A stretch of 64,000 nt of DNA from Verrucomicrobiota bacterium (GTDB lineage Bacteria; Verrucomicrobiota; Verrucomicrobiia; Opitutales; Puniceicoccaceae): positions 16,542 through 80,541 of the forward strand of contig JBCDMB010000015.1 of the NCBI GenBank assembly GCA_038744685.1, in the 5' to 3' direction. Of this stretch, positions 27,342 to 36,009 are shown piece by piece. The notes beneath the pieces were generated by a model. The model was not told the origin of the DNA. It made no database searches and saw only the letters and a program-made list of their open reading frames with translations. How positions within the stretch are numbered: position 1 is the first letter of the stretch; every line of letters begins with the position of its first letter. Both the position numbers and the translations under genes were made by a program.

Positions 27342-28217
27342 TTATCCCTTGCCCAAGGTTGGTGCTTCGCCCGTTGTCTCAACAGTATCGGCTAAACCAT
27401 CAGGTGTAAAAGTTTCCAACGGAAGCACCAGTTCAACAACTGCGTCATCGATCCGCCATTCCGTCCGGTCCCTTGTCCTTTCGTCTACCACTTCCAACCG
27501 TCGAACGATCCAAGTGTCTGAAATCTTCTTAAAACTTCTCGCCTCTAATGAACGGATCACATCACCATCTGCATTCAAATACTCAACTCGAATCGGAGCA
27601 TCAAAACGAGCGTCCAAAGCAACCATCACTGTTGCAGGTCCATCCCTCGGAAGCAGAGTCTTCCACTCCTCCGGAGGAGAGAATCGAAACCAGTGAGCTG
27701 GGCTATCGAGCACTCTCTCCGATTTCACATATTCCGCCTCTGTCCAATCAAGGTAAGGGGTCAAAAGGTCGAAGGCAGTCAGGTCCATTCCCTCGAGGAG
27801 AGGTTGAAACAGCTGCCCGCTGGGTAACTCAGCGAGACCTCCCTCCAAACTCCATTCCCATCCGGTAGGACTTTTTCCACCTAGAAACAAAAACCTCTGG
27901 GAGGGAGCGAAACCATCTGGCTCCTGCTCTATACGTAGATCGAGGTCTCTCCCCCGCCAACCTGTAAAAACGCGAATGGGAAGTACCGTGCGTTCTCCTC
28001 GGCGAGGGTAATGAGTCAAACGACCGTCGAGAACCGAATCCATTCCTCCGCGGGTCCGCAGAAACGAATTCAGGAAAATCTCAGCCTCCGCCGCCGAAAG
28101 AGGATTTACGTCTCTAGCCGTTCGTCCGAAATCCCTGCCAGCTTGACCCGATACCCACGTTACCGCTGCCAAAGATAGAAAAGCACAGACGCAAAACCTT
28201 TGAAGGCTCCGCGTCAT
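27342..28217 (-). CDS. LolA-like outer-membrane lipoprotein-sorting protein
   Basis: 291 aa with a signal peptide ending near VSG-QAG. The body is an open beta-barrel type sequence (RVFTGWRGRDLDLRIEQ, RFLFLGGKSPTGWEW, APIRVEYLNADGDVIRSLE, DTWIVRRLEVVDERT) with the spacing seen in bacterial proteins annotated as outer-membrane lipoprotein-sorting proteins. It would act in the periplasm. It starts 4 bp after the secG stop, so export functions are grouped here. Family assignment is by pattern only. Confidence 0.6.
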   Translation of the reverse strand: MTRSLQRFCVCAFLSLAAVTWVSGQAGRDFGRTARDVNPLSAAEAEIFLNSFLRTRGGMDSVLDGRLTHYPRRGERTVLPIRVFTGWRGRDLDLRIEQEPDGFAPSQRFLFLGGKSPTGWEWSLEGGLAELPSGQLFQPLLEGMDLTAFDLLTPYLDWTEAEYVKSERVLDSPAHWFRFSPPEEWKTLLPRDGPATVMVALDARFDAPIRVEYLNADGDVIRSLEARSFKKISDTWIVRRLEVVDERTRDRTEWRIDDAVVELVLPLETFTPDGLADTVETTGEAPTLGKG

Positions 28218-28221
28218 GTCC

Positions 28222-28707
28222 TCACGAACCGGTTCCGTCTGTTGACGGTTTGTCCAGATCCTCTAGCTGAAGAGCTTCGGACTGAGGGGTATCCGGTTCT
28301 GCAGGAACTGCTTCACCTTCTTCCGAAACGGCTGCAGAGGATTCCGTCGATTCAGACTGGTCGCCATCTTCGGTAGTCTCAGTAGCGGCAGGAGTGTCCG
28401 TGGACGGCTCCTCTTCGATGTTGGTCAACGACACGCCTGGGGCTCCCCCATCGGCACGCTCAACAGTCGCAAGCGTCGCCAGATAAAGACCGAAGGATAG
28501 TATGAAAAAACCGATGATAGCGTAGATGGTCCCGCGGGTAAGGACATTCGTTGCTTCACCACCAAATGCCTGTTCGGCAGCACCTCCCCCAAGTGCGGCA
28601 CCCATGCCTGAATTCGCACTAGGCTTCTGCATGAGGACGAGCAAAGTCACGAAAAAGCAGATAAGGATCAGAACTACCGAAAAGAGAGCTATCAAAAACG
28701 TGGCCAT
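28222..28707 (-). CDS. secG: Protein translocase subunit SecG
   Basis: 161 aa from MATFLIALFSVVLILIC. Two membrane helices flank the diagnostic loop VLMQKPSANSGMGAALGGGA. SecG joins SecYE to assist preprotein export. The last 70 residues are a Glu/Thr/Ser/Pro-rich low-complexity tail not found in E. coli SecG, probably disordered in the cytoplasm or periplasm. The upstream in-frame Met at 28767 adds a non-conserved stretch and was not used. Confidence 0.9.
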   Translation of the reverse strand: MATFLIALFSVVLILICFFVTLLVLMQKPSANSGMGAALGGGAAEQAFGGEATNVLTRGTIYAIIGFFILSFGLYLATLATVERADGGAPGVSLTNIEEEPSTDTPAATETTEDGDQSESTESSAAVSEEGEAVPAEPDTPQSEALQLEDLDKPSTDGTGS

Positions 28708-28969
28708 GGAAAATAAAAACCGAAGAGAATGAGTAGATGGAAGGGACCTTTCAACCCCGAAAGTCATTAGAAGCTACGCGTTTTCCTGCGCTGATTCGTC
28801 GTACCAGTATCCCTTTTTAGCACTACCCCACCCTGAGTATGCGGGCAACATGGCCTCCGTTCCGAAAATCCAATGTCCCATCGATTGATCCCAAAAATCA
28901 TCTTTTCGAGTTCGCACACAACACTGGGGATTGATTCTTCCTTCCGCGTCTTCTTTAATCGAAGGTTGC

Positions 28970-31441
28970 ATGTATTCGCGGGACGCCAAACAACGGTACT
29001 CAATACCAGCTCTAAAGACTTGGTCACGGTGGCTGGCACGGGATTGGGAAGACCATTTTTCCCCCGATAGACTCTCGCAAGGGAGACGTTTGTATCGCAC
29101 CAACCGAATCAGCGAAATTTCACTCACCCCTCAGGATTTGACCGTTTCCGTCGATACTGCGGAAGGCGAAGCCTACTCCATTGTCGAGTGGTCGCGGATC
29201 GGCCCGAGAGTCCGCGACTCACGAAATGATCCCGACCTCGGACACTCGATCGCGATTGCAGGTCTCTACGAAGTCGAGGAGTTGATCGCAGACCGACTGA
29301 CACCCCTTCCCTTCCAAGTCACCAACTCGCCGTCTTCTAAAGGATCTGATCAGGGCTCAAACAATTCCCAAGAACCAACGCCGAGTAGAATTGAGGCTAA
29401 ACCCGTTATCCTTCTCTTCATCGAGGGAGAAAAACTCTGCTTTCGTAGCTTGCCCACCCATGAGTCAGGCCGCGATGAGTCTTCCGCCCATCGGGAAAAA
29501 CTCATCCAACTCTCTCACATGGCGCGACAGAGCGGCTTTCGCTTCAATAGTCATTCGAAGATTTTTGAGATGCCCGAAACGGAGATGTTTCTCAGCTTTC
29601 TGCGAACAGGCGTGCCTTCTTGGCGTCCCTATTTTGACATCCGTCAAACGGCGGATGTGAACCTGCTCGACTATGGTCAGCGGGAAGTTCACCTCCAAGC
29701 CAAGGTCTCCCGCTCCACAGCTGGGAAAGGACTCAGATTGGAATGGACTTCCGAGCTCAACGGCGAGCGGCTGTCCGAGGCGGAGATTAACCGACTCATC
29801 CGTCGCAAAGAAAGTCCACTATTTCTTCCGGGACGCGGCCTTGTTCGTCTGGATCCTGACGGCATTCATCTTTCTCATCAGTTGGACGGACTGCCGAAAG
29901 AGAAGAGACAGGATCTACCGCCCTACTTGTTTCTGAGCCTATTTCAAACCCAACCGGTTACCTTTCAACTCTCTCGGGAGGTCAGCGATTGGGTTGAGGC
30001 TCTGAAGTCTCCCGACGCAGTACCTCCTGCGGGCACACCGGATTTTCTAAGACCCTACCAGAAACGTGGCGTCGCACATCTCCACCACCTTTGCCAGCAC
30101 GATTGCCACCCCTTGCTTGCCGACGAAATGGGCCTCGGCAAAACGGTTCAGGTACTTTCCCTTTTGAATCTAGACGGATTGAGAGAGGCTTCTTCTCTCG
30201 TAGTATGTCCGGCTAGCGTAGTTCCTGTATGGATACGGGAGGCCGAACGCTTCTTTCCGTATCTAAAGGTCAAGACTCTTCGATCTGGAGAATCCTGGAA
30301 AGACGACAGTGAAGTCTGCCTGTGGATAGCCAGCTATACTCAGCTTCGTCGCCATCGACCTCTTTTGGAAGAGCATCGGTTTCGTTACGCTGTTCTGGAT
30401 GAAGCCCAACAAATCAAGAACCCTGATGCCAAGGTGAGTCGTTCCTGCTTTGCCATAAAGGCCGTCCACCGGATTGCTCTAACCGGGACTCCTGTCGAAA
30501 ACAGTCAGATGGACTTGTGGTCCATTTTCCGCTTCTTGATGCCCGACCTTCTCGGCAGTCGCCGGGAGTTTTTTGATCAAATGACCCGGGACAGCAAGTC
30601 GTTGATAGAGCGTGTCAAGCTACAAGCGGCACCGTTCCTGATTCGTCGCACGAAGAAAGAGGTCGTGCAGGAACTACCCGGGAAGGTTGAGACAGACCTG
30701 TTCTGTTCCATGGGCGACCCCCAAACCAAAATCTATAACCGGATTGCCGATACGATTTTTCAAGACTTCAACACTGGCTATCAGAGTATGAGTGGCCAGC
30801 GCAGCTTTCACTTTCTTACCGCGATCACCCGGCTTCGACAGGCTTGTTGTGATCTGCGGCTTCTTCCAACACCGTTTCTCGAGGAATCGGATGTGAATCT
30901 GGAAGCCCCGCTCGCGTCACTTAGCGGTAAACTCGAAACCCTTAGCGAGCACCTCAAGGAGATCCTCGTCGGCCCCCGGAAAGTAGTTGTTTTTAGCCAG
31001 TTCGTCTCGCTTCTGGATAGAGCAGAGGAACTTCTGCGCGACCGTTTTCCGCAGACGACTCTCTTTCGCCTAACTGGCTCTACCAGAGACCGCGAAGTGC
31101 CGGTCGCAGAGTTTCAAAAGCATCGCCGCGCGGGCGTGATGCTCGCCAGTCTCAAAGCGGGTGGCACCGGAATCACTCTCCATGCCGCCGACTACGTCTT
31201 CCTTCTCGATCCATGGTGGAACCCGGCCGCCGAACAACAGGCGATTGACCGTGTCCACCGAATTGGCCAACAGAAAACCGTATTTGTCTATCGGCTCATT
31301 ACCCAGAACACCATTGAGGAGAACATTCAGCGTCTGAAGGAGGAGAAAACCGGCCTTTTCAAGGAGATCGTCGAATCCTCACGTCCACTCGAGGCGATTC
31401 GGACGCACTTTGATACGATCGAGAGCTTCCTTCGCCCTTGA
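28970..31441 (+). CDS. SNF2-family DNA-dependent ATPase/helicase
   Basis: 823 aa from the ATG at 28970, preceded by GAAGG (a TTG at 28931 is an alternative). The N-terminal 350 residues match the pre-ATPase region of bacterial SWIM-type SNF2 proteins (DHFSPDRLSQGRRLYRTNRI) but no Cys/His zinc motif is visible. The ATPase domain has LRPYQKRGVAHL, Walker A ADEMGLGKTVQ (about 384), the DEAQ box AVLDEAQQIKNP (about 476), ALTGTPVENS, and in lobe 2 VVFSQFVSLLD, LKAGGTGITLHAADYV and DRVHRIGQ. It remodels protein-DNA complexes; the target is unknown. ParA follows 57 bp downstream. Confidence 0.9.
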   Translation: MYSRDAKQRYSIPALKTWSRWLARDWEDHFSPDRLSQGRRLYRTNRISEISLTPQDLTVSVDTAEGEAYSIVEWSRIGPRVRDSRNDPDLGHSIAIAGLYEVEELIADRLTPLPFQVTNSPSSKGSDQGSNNSQEPTPSRIEAKPVILLFIEGEKLCFRSLPTHESGRDESSAHREKLIQLSHMARQSGFRFNSHSKIFEMPETEMFLSFLRTGVPSWRPYFDIRQTADVNLLDYGQREVHLQAKVSRSTAGKGLRLEWTSELNGERLSEAEINRLIRRKESPLFLPGRGLVRLDPDGIHLSHQLDGLPKEKRQDLPPYLFLSLFQTQPVTFQLSREVSDWVEALKSPDAVPPAGTPDFLRPYQKRGVAHLHHLCQHDCHPLLADEMGLGKTVQVLSLLNLDGLREASSLVVCPASVVPVWIREAERFFPYLKVKTLRSGESWKDDSEVCLWIASYTQLRRHRPLLEEHRFRYAVLDEAQQIKNPDAKVSRSCFAIKAVHRIALTGTPVENSQMDLWSIFRFLMPDLLGSRREFFDQMTRDSKSLIERVKLQAAPFLIRRTKKEVVQELPGKVETDLFCSMGDPQTKIYNRIADTIFQDFNTGYQSMSGQRSFHFLTAITRLRQACCDLRLLPTPFLEESDVNLEAPLASLSGKLETLSEHLKEILVGPRKVVVFSQFVSLLDRAEELLRDRFPQTTLFRLTGSTRDREVPVAEFQKHRRAGVMLASLKAGGTGITLHAADYVFLLDPWWNPAAEQQAIDRVHRIGQQKTVFVYRLITQNTIEENIQRLKEEKTGLFKEIVESSRPLEAIRTHFDTIESFLRP

Positions 31442-31498
31442 TCGGAGCCTCCTGTTCTTGCCTCCCGGCGAACAAGGCCGTTGTCTTTCCGAACGGCC

Positions 31499-32248
31499 AT
31501 GAAAGTTCTCTCGCTCTACCACATCAAAGGAGGTGTCGGAAAGACTACCTCTGCAGTGAATCTCGCCTACGCTGCTGCAACGGAAGGATTTAGTGTCTTA
31601 CTTTGCGACCTCGACCCACAGGCTGCTTCGACTTTCTACTTGCGGGCGAAGCCACCGACCAAGATGAAAACGGGCAAACTCATCAAGGGGAAATCGTTTG
31701 CCCACAAACAAGTTCGACAAACCGAGTTTATTCATCTGGATCTGCTTCCCGCGCACCTCGAGTTCCGCCATCTCGACCGGACCCTGGACGAGGAAAAGAA
31801 GTCTTCGACCGCACTCTCTGCCCTCTTCAAGGGATTCAAGGGGGATTATGATTTGATTGTCGCGGATGCACCTGCCGGGATCTCTTTGCTCTCCGAAAAC
31901 CTGTTTCGACTGTCACATCTCGTGTTAGTCCCAACGATCCCCTCTACACTCTCCGTCCATACCTTTGACCAAGTGAAGGGTTTCTTTGAGAAAAACAACC
32001 TTCCGGTAAATCGCTTAAAAGCCTTTTTCTCCATGGCAGACCAAAGGAAAAAACTTCACCGCGAAACCATGGAGGAATCCCGCGAAGGAAGCCCTCACTT
32101 CCTCGCACAAACGATTCCTTCGGCAAGCATTATCGAGCAGATGGGGACTCACCGCCGTCCGGTAGCCGCTTTCGCAAGAACCTCCCCCGCCGCAGCTTCT
32201 TTCCAGTCCCTTTGGTCGGAGGTGCGCACAGAACTCGGGTTGGACTAG
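31499..32248 (+). CDS. Solitary ParA-family ATPase
   Basis: 249 aa beginning MKVLSLYHIKGGVGKTTSAV with the deviant Walker A motif KGGVGKTT. The A' motif is LLCDLDPQAAST and the Walker B is DYDLIVADAPAG. It lacks an N-terminal DNA-binding domain, like small type Ib/MinD-like partition ATPases. No ParB or centromere-like repeats are nearby, and the upstream neighbour is a SNF2 helicase, so a chromosomal positioning role or island-borne function is possible. The TTG at 31481 is a less likely start. Confidence 0.85.
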   Translation: MKVLSLYHIKGGVGKTTSAVNLAYAAATEGFSVLLCDLDPQAASTFYLRAKPPTKMKTGKLIKGKSFAHKQVRQTEFIHLDLLPAHLEFRHLDRTLDEEKKSSTALSALFKGFKGDYDLIVADAPAGISLLSENLFRLSHLVLVPTIPSTLSVHTFDQVKGFFEKNNLPVNRLKAFFSMADQRKKLHRETMEESREGSPHFLAQTIPSASIIEQMGTHRRPVAAFARTSPAAASFQSLWSEVRTELGLD

Positions 32249-32330
32249 GGCCTGTACGGGACATCGCAACCCGGCTTGAGGACTACCTTTATGATGAACT
32301 TGCAGATGAAGAACCATTGACAATGGCATT

Positions 32331-32350
32331 GTAATAACTTTTGTTATCAC
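32331..32350 (+). promoter_or_regulatory. Operator-like palindrome before the AbrB/Doc operon
   Basis: Imperfect inverted repeat GTAATAAC-TTTT-GTTATCAC (one mismatch in 8-bp arms) ending one base before the antitoxin ATG at 32352. A TTGACA box lies at 32317-32322. The position between promoter and start codon fits autorepression by the SpoVT/AbrB-fold antitoxin, as is known for MazE-type systems. Confidence 0.6.
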
Positions 32351-32351
32351 T

Positions 32352-32582
32352 ATGGCCATTGAAACCAAAGTCCGTCGAATCGGGAACTCACTCGGAATCG
32401 TTATACCTAAGGAAGCACTGCACACTCTAAAAGTCGAAGAGGGTGCCTCGCTCTACCTTACCGAAGCCCCGGAGGGTTCGTTACGCATTACACCGGAACG
32501 GCCGGGCTTTGCGGAGAAAATGGCAATTGCTGACAGCTTGATGAAGAGGTATCGAAATGCTCTTCGAGAGTTAGCAAAGTGA
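32352..32582 (+). CDS. AbrB/MazE/SpoVT-fold antitoxin
   Basis: 76 aa. MAIETKVRRIGNSLGIVIPK is the swapped-hairpin AbrB DNA-binding motif, followed by VEEGASLYLTE. The C-terminal helix (EKMAIADSLMKRYRNALREL) is the likely toxin-neutralising tail. The GTG start of the Doc toxin overlaps its TGA by 4 bp, the tight coupling usual in type II toxin-antitoxin operons. It probably represses its own promoter through the palindrome immediately upstream. Confidence 0.9.
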   Translation: MAIETKVRRIGNSLGIVIPKEALHTLKVEEGASLYLTEAPEGSLRITPERPGFAEKMAIADSLMKRYRNALRELAK

Positions 32583-32968
32583 AAGAACCGGTTTGGATAG
32601 ATGCCACCGATTGCCTTGCGGTTCATTCTTCTGCTCTTGAAAGATTTGGTGGTGCGGATGGTTTGCGTGACGAAGGACCGCTTTTGGCGGCATTGGATCG
32701 GCCAAAAAATCTCTTCGCATACGGAAAGCCCGACCCTTTTGATTTAGCGGGATCCTACGCCAGTGGGATCATTAAAAATCATCCGTTCTTGGATGGGAAC
32801 AAGCGAACCGGCTTCCTCACTGCCACCCTGTTCCTCGAGTGCAACCAATACTTGTTCTCCGCTACCGAAGAGCAGGTAGTTGAGCGAACGCTGGCCTTGG
32901 CGTCGGGTGCGATACCGGAGGCCGATTACACCGAGTGGCTTCGGGAGTCCTCCGAAACTTCGGACTAG
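32579..32968 (+). CDS. doc: Death-on-curing (Doc) family toxin
   Basis: 129 aa Fic-fold protein. The catalytic loop HPFLDGNKRTGFL matches HxFx(D/N)GNKR of Doc, which phosphorylates elongation factor Tu and halts translation. VWIDATDCLAVHSSALERFG and GLRDEGPLLAALDRP are the normal N-terminal Doc signatures. It lies downstream of, and overlaps, its antitoxin gene. The classical P1 Doc partner is Phd; here the antitoxin is AbrB-type, a pairing known from chromosomal loci. All key residues look intact. Confidence 0.92.
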   Translation: MKEPVWIDATDCLAVHSSALERFGGADGLRDEGPLLAALDRPKNLFAYGKPDPFDLAGSYASGIIKNHPFLDGNKRTGFLTATLFLECNQYLFSATEEQVVERTLALASGAIPEADYTEWLRESSETSD

Positions 32969-33003
32969 GAAGCATAAGAATTTGCCTCGCAGTTTCGGGT
33001 AGC

Positions 33004-33021
33004 ATCGGCCGTGAGGCCGAT
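33004..33021. terminator. Hairpin between doc and ahcY
   Basis: ATCGGCC-GTGA-GGCCGAT, a perfect 7-bp stem with a GNRA-like tetraloop, 35 bp after the doc stop in the convergent gap before ahcY. It is likely a terminator for doc, or one more of the short GC palindromes scattered between genes here. No T tract follows. Confidence 0.45.
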
Positions 33022-33201
33022 GACCACACGGACTACGGACCCGCATCGCTATCCCGCCACACCTGCAGCAGTCCACTCCCGTGGGATGAGGGTTCACCCC
33101 TCGATCATCTACTTCGTATTCCAGCCATCTTGGTCGAGGCGTAACCGTCCTTCGCCTTGCTGGCTACGGAGGTCAAGAAGCCTCTCCTACAGGGCGCAGG
33201 G

Positions 33202-34626
33202 CTAGTACCGGTAGTGCTCCGACTTGTACGGGCCTTCCTTTTTCACACCGATGTAGTCGGCTTGGTCATCGGTCATGACCGTAAGCTTTGCTCCGATCTT
33301 CTCAAGATGCAGGCGGGCCACCTCTTCATCCAAACGCTTCGGCAGAACGTAGACTCCCGGACGATACTTTTCGAGTTCCTTCCAGAGCTCAACTTGCGCG
33401 AGCACTTGGTTGGTGAATGAATTCGACATCACAAAGGATGGGTGACCGGTCGCACAGCCAAGATTGACCAATCTACCCTCAGCCAGCACATAGACCGCAT
33501 GTCCATCGTTGAAGCGCCACTGGTCCACTTGGGGTTTCACGTTGACCCGCTCGACTTCCGATGAGTTTTCCAGCCTATCCATCTGGATCTCGTTATCGAA
33601 GTGACCAATGTTACAGACGATGGCTTGGTCCTTCATCGCCTTCATGTGTTCGTAGGTGATGATGTCCTTGTTGCCCGTGGTGGTCACATAGATGTTGGCG
33701 ACATCCAAACTGTCTTCGATAGTCGTAACCTTGAAGCCCTCCATGGCGGCTTGAAGAGCACAAATCGGATCAACCTCCGTCACGCGAACCTGCGCGCCCA
33801 TCCCCCGGAGAGCCTGGGCACAGCCTTTTCCAACATCACCGTAGCCACAGACAACCGCAACCTTTCCGGCGATCATTACGTCGGTCGCACGCTTGATTCC
33901 ATCGATCAACGATTCGCGGCAGCCGTAGAGGTTATCAAACTTTGCCTTGGTCACCGAGTCGTTCACGTTGATCGCGGGAACGAGGAGCTTCCCCTTCTCG
34001 TGCATCTGGTAGAGACGGTGAACACCGGTTGTCGTTTCTTCGGATACTCCCTTCCACTCTTTGAGAACGTTGTGCCAATGGATCGGGTCTTCGGATTTCG
34101 TCTTCTTCAGAAGGTTCTTGATGACTTGCTCCTCTTTGGATCCACCCGGTTGCTCGGGCCAATCATCGCCGTCTTCATACTCATAGCCCTTGTGGATAAG
34201 TAAGGTTGCGTCGCCACCGTCATCAACGATCAGGTTAGGTCCTTTTCCGTCCGGCCATGTCAACGCATTCCACGTGCACTCCCAATACTCTTCGAGGGTT
34301 TCCCCCTTCCATGCAAAAACCGGCACACCAGAGGCCGCAATCGCGGCGGCTGCGTGGTCCTGGGTTGAGAAAATGTTGCAGCTTGCCCACCGCACATCTG
34401 CTCCCAAATCCACCAGCGTCTCAATGAGTACTGCTGTCTGAATGGTCATGTGGAGCGAACCACTGATTCGCACACCAGCCAATGGTTTGCTCTGAGCATA
34501 CTTCTCCCGTGTAGCCATCAGGCCGGGCATTTCCTGTGTAGCGATCTCGATCTCCTTCCGTCCGTAATCGGCGAGAGTGATATCCGCTACTTTATATTCA
34601 GTTTGGGTTTCAGTGATGACTGCCAT
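33202..34626 (-). CDS. ahcY: Adenosylhomocysteinase (SAH hydrolase)
   Basis: 474 aa NAD-dependent enzyme splitting S-adenosylhomocysteine into adenosine and homocysteine. [28 protein letters not shown] and [13 protein letters not shown] are substrate-site motifs; [18 protein letters not shown] is the NAD site; and the C-terminal PYKSEHYRY completes the cofactor pocket of the neighbouring subunit. Length is that of the long bacterial form. It follows metK by 51 bp on the same strand, so the two enzymes of the methyl cycle are likely co-transcribed. No SAH riboswitch fold was evident in the short gap. Confidence 0.95.
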   Translation of the reverse strand: MAVITETQTEYKVADITLADYGRKEIEIATQEMPGLMATREKYAQSKPLAGVRISGSLHMTIQTAVLIETLVDLGADVRWASCNIFSTQDHAAAAIAASGVPVFAWKGETLEEYWECTWNALTWPDGKGPNLIVDDGGDATLLIHKGYEYEDGDDWPEQPGGSKEEQVIKNLLKKTKSEDPIHWHNVLKEWKGVSEETTTGVHRLYQMHEKGKLLVPAINVNDSVTKAKFDNLYGCRESLIDGIKRATDVMIAGKVAVVCGYGDVGKGCAQALRGMGAQVRVTEVDPICALQAAMEGFKVTTIEDSLDVANIYVTTTGNKDIITYEHMKAMKDQAIVCNIGHFDNEIQMDRLENSSEVERVNVKPQVDQWRFNDGHAVYVLAEGRLVNLGCATGHPSFVMSNSFTNQVLAQVELWKELEKYRPGVYVLPKRLDEEVARLHLEKIGAKLTVMTDDQADYIGVKKEGPYKSEHYRY

Positions 34627-34677
34627 AATAAAATCCTCAGTGTTAGGTTGTCAGTGATATCGGGCTTCGCATACGGG

Positions 34678-35847
34678 TCAGACTGCCGCCTTCAAGTCTT
34701 CCACTTTACTGGTCTGCTCCCAGGGAAGGCCTGCCTTCCCGAAGTGACCGTAGTGGGTCGAGTCTCGATAGATCGGTCGAAGAAGATCCAGCTGCGAGAC
34801 AATATCCGCAGGCTTAAAGCTAAATACCTCACGGGCCGCAGCGGCTATCTGCAAATCAGTCAGTCCCTCTTTTGCGGATCCAAACGTGTCCACGTGAATA
34901 CTCGTCGGGTGAGGATACCCAATCGCGTAGGCCACCTGTAGCTCGCACTCCGAAGCCAATCCAGCCGCAACGATGTTTTTCGCTACCCAGCGGCAGAAAT
35001 AGGCAGCCGATCGATCCACCTTCGAAGGATCCTTTCCGGAAAAAGCACCTCCCCCGTGACGGGCCCATCCGCCGTAAGTATCGACGATGATTTTCCGCCC
35101 CGTGAGGCCGGCATCACCCTGAGGACCCCCGATCACGAAATTACCCGTTGGATTGATCAGAAACTGGGTGTCATCCGTGCAGAGATTCTCCGGCAGAACC
35201 TTCCGAATCACTTCCTCCACGCAGAACTCCTTGATCTGCTCGTGCTTCACGCCATCGCGATGCTGGGTGGAGATAACCACGTTCTCGATTCCAACAATTT
35301 TGCCACCTTCAAAACGCACGGCGACCTGACTCTTCACATCGGGACGCAGCCATTCTACACCCTCTTCTTTCCGCTGGCGCGCCATCTCGCGCAAAAGCCT
35401 GTGCGCAAACATGACTGGAGCCGGCATCAGCTCGGAAGTCTGGTCGCAAGCATAGCCAAACATGATTCCCTGGTCCCCGGCACCCTGCTCGTTAGTGTCT
35501 TTTCCTTCAGCAGCCGTAGCGTCCACACCCTGTGCGATGTCGGCAGACTGTCTCGTCAAGCAATTCGTGACAAATACACTCTCTGCGTGAAAAACGTCAT
35601 CGTCGTTCACGTAACCGATATCCTCAATCGCCTCCCGTACGATTTTTTCATAGTCGAGCTTGGCACTCGTCGTAATCTCCCCCGCCAGAACCACGCAGTT
35701 ACTTTTCACCAGCGTTTCACAGGCTACGCGGCTCTTCGGATCCTGTTTCAGGCAAGCATCGAGGACACTGTCGGATATCGAATCCGAGACCTTATCCGGG
35801 TGACCCTCGCCCACAGATTCTGAAGAAAAAACGAATGATTGACTCAT
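34678..35847 (-). CDS. metK: S-adenosylmethionine synthetase
   Basis: 389 aa. [20 protein letters not shown] (ATP/metal site), [12 protein letters not shown], and [19 protein letters not shown] are diagnostic. It makes SAM from methionine and ATP and feeds the methylation cycle with AhcY downstream. AGAGG lies 4-5 nt before the ATG. The 160-bp upstream region contains a TTGCAA box with a GATACA-like -10 but I could not recognise a SAM riboswitch there. Confidence 0.95.
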   Translation of the reverse strand: MSQSFVFSSESVGEGHPDKVSDSISDSVLDACLKQDPKSRVACETLVKSNCVVLAGEITTSAKLDYEKIVREAIEDIGYVNDDDVFHAESVFVTNCLTRQSADIAQGVDATAAEGKDTNEQGAGDQGIMFGYACDQTSELMPAPVMFAHRLLREMARQRKEEGVEWLRPDVKSQVAVRFEGGKIVGIENVVISTQHRDGVKHEQIKEFCVEEVIRKVLPENLCTDDTQFLINPTGNFVIGGPQGDAGLTGRKIIVDTYGGWARHGGGAFSGKDPSKVDRSAAYFCRWVAKNIVAAGLASECELQVAYAIGYPHPTSIHVDTFGSAKEGLTDLQIAAAAREVFSFKPADIVSQLDLLRPIYRDSTHYGHFGKAGLPWEQTSKVEDLKAAV

Positions 35848-36009
35848 AAACCCTCTAGTTTGAAACCCGGAACCTCAAAGGATCAAGCCAATATATCAAA
35901 ACATCCAGATTCGTTGATTTGTATCTTTCCTACGGTAAATAACTTGCAAAAAACTGCCTAAGATTGCCCTGACGTTGACTTAAAACAGGAAGACTAATCC
36001 CGTCATCCC

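Noticed and set aside
31442..32330. Plasmid-type partition locus
   Set aside because: A ParA is present, but there is no ParB and no iteron-like centromere repeat on either side.
33601..34203. Plus-strand 200-codon frame
   Set aside because: Wholly antisense to ahcY, whose protein is unmistakable.
35056..35823. Plus-strand 255-codon frame
   Set aside because: Antisense to metK; no family resemblance of its own.
35848..36009. Possible SAM riboswitch upstream of metK
   Set aside because: I looked for SAM-I/II/SAH-type cores on the minus strand and found only a promoter-like TTGCAA/GATACA pair; no recognisable aptamer.
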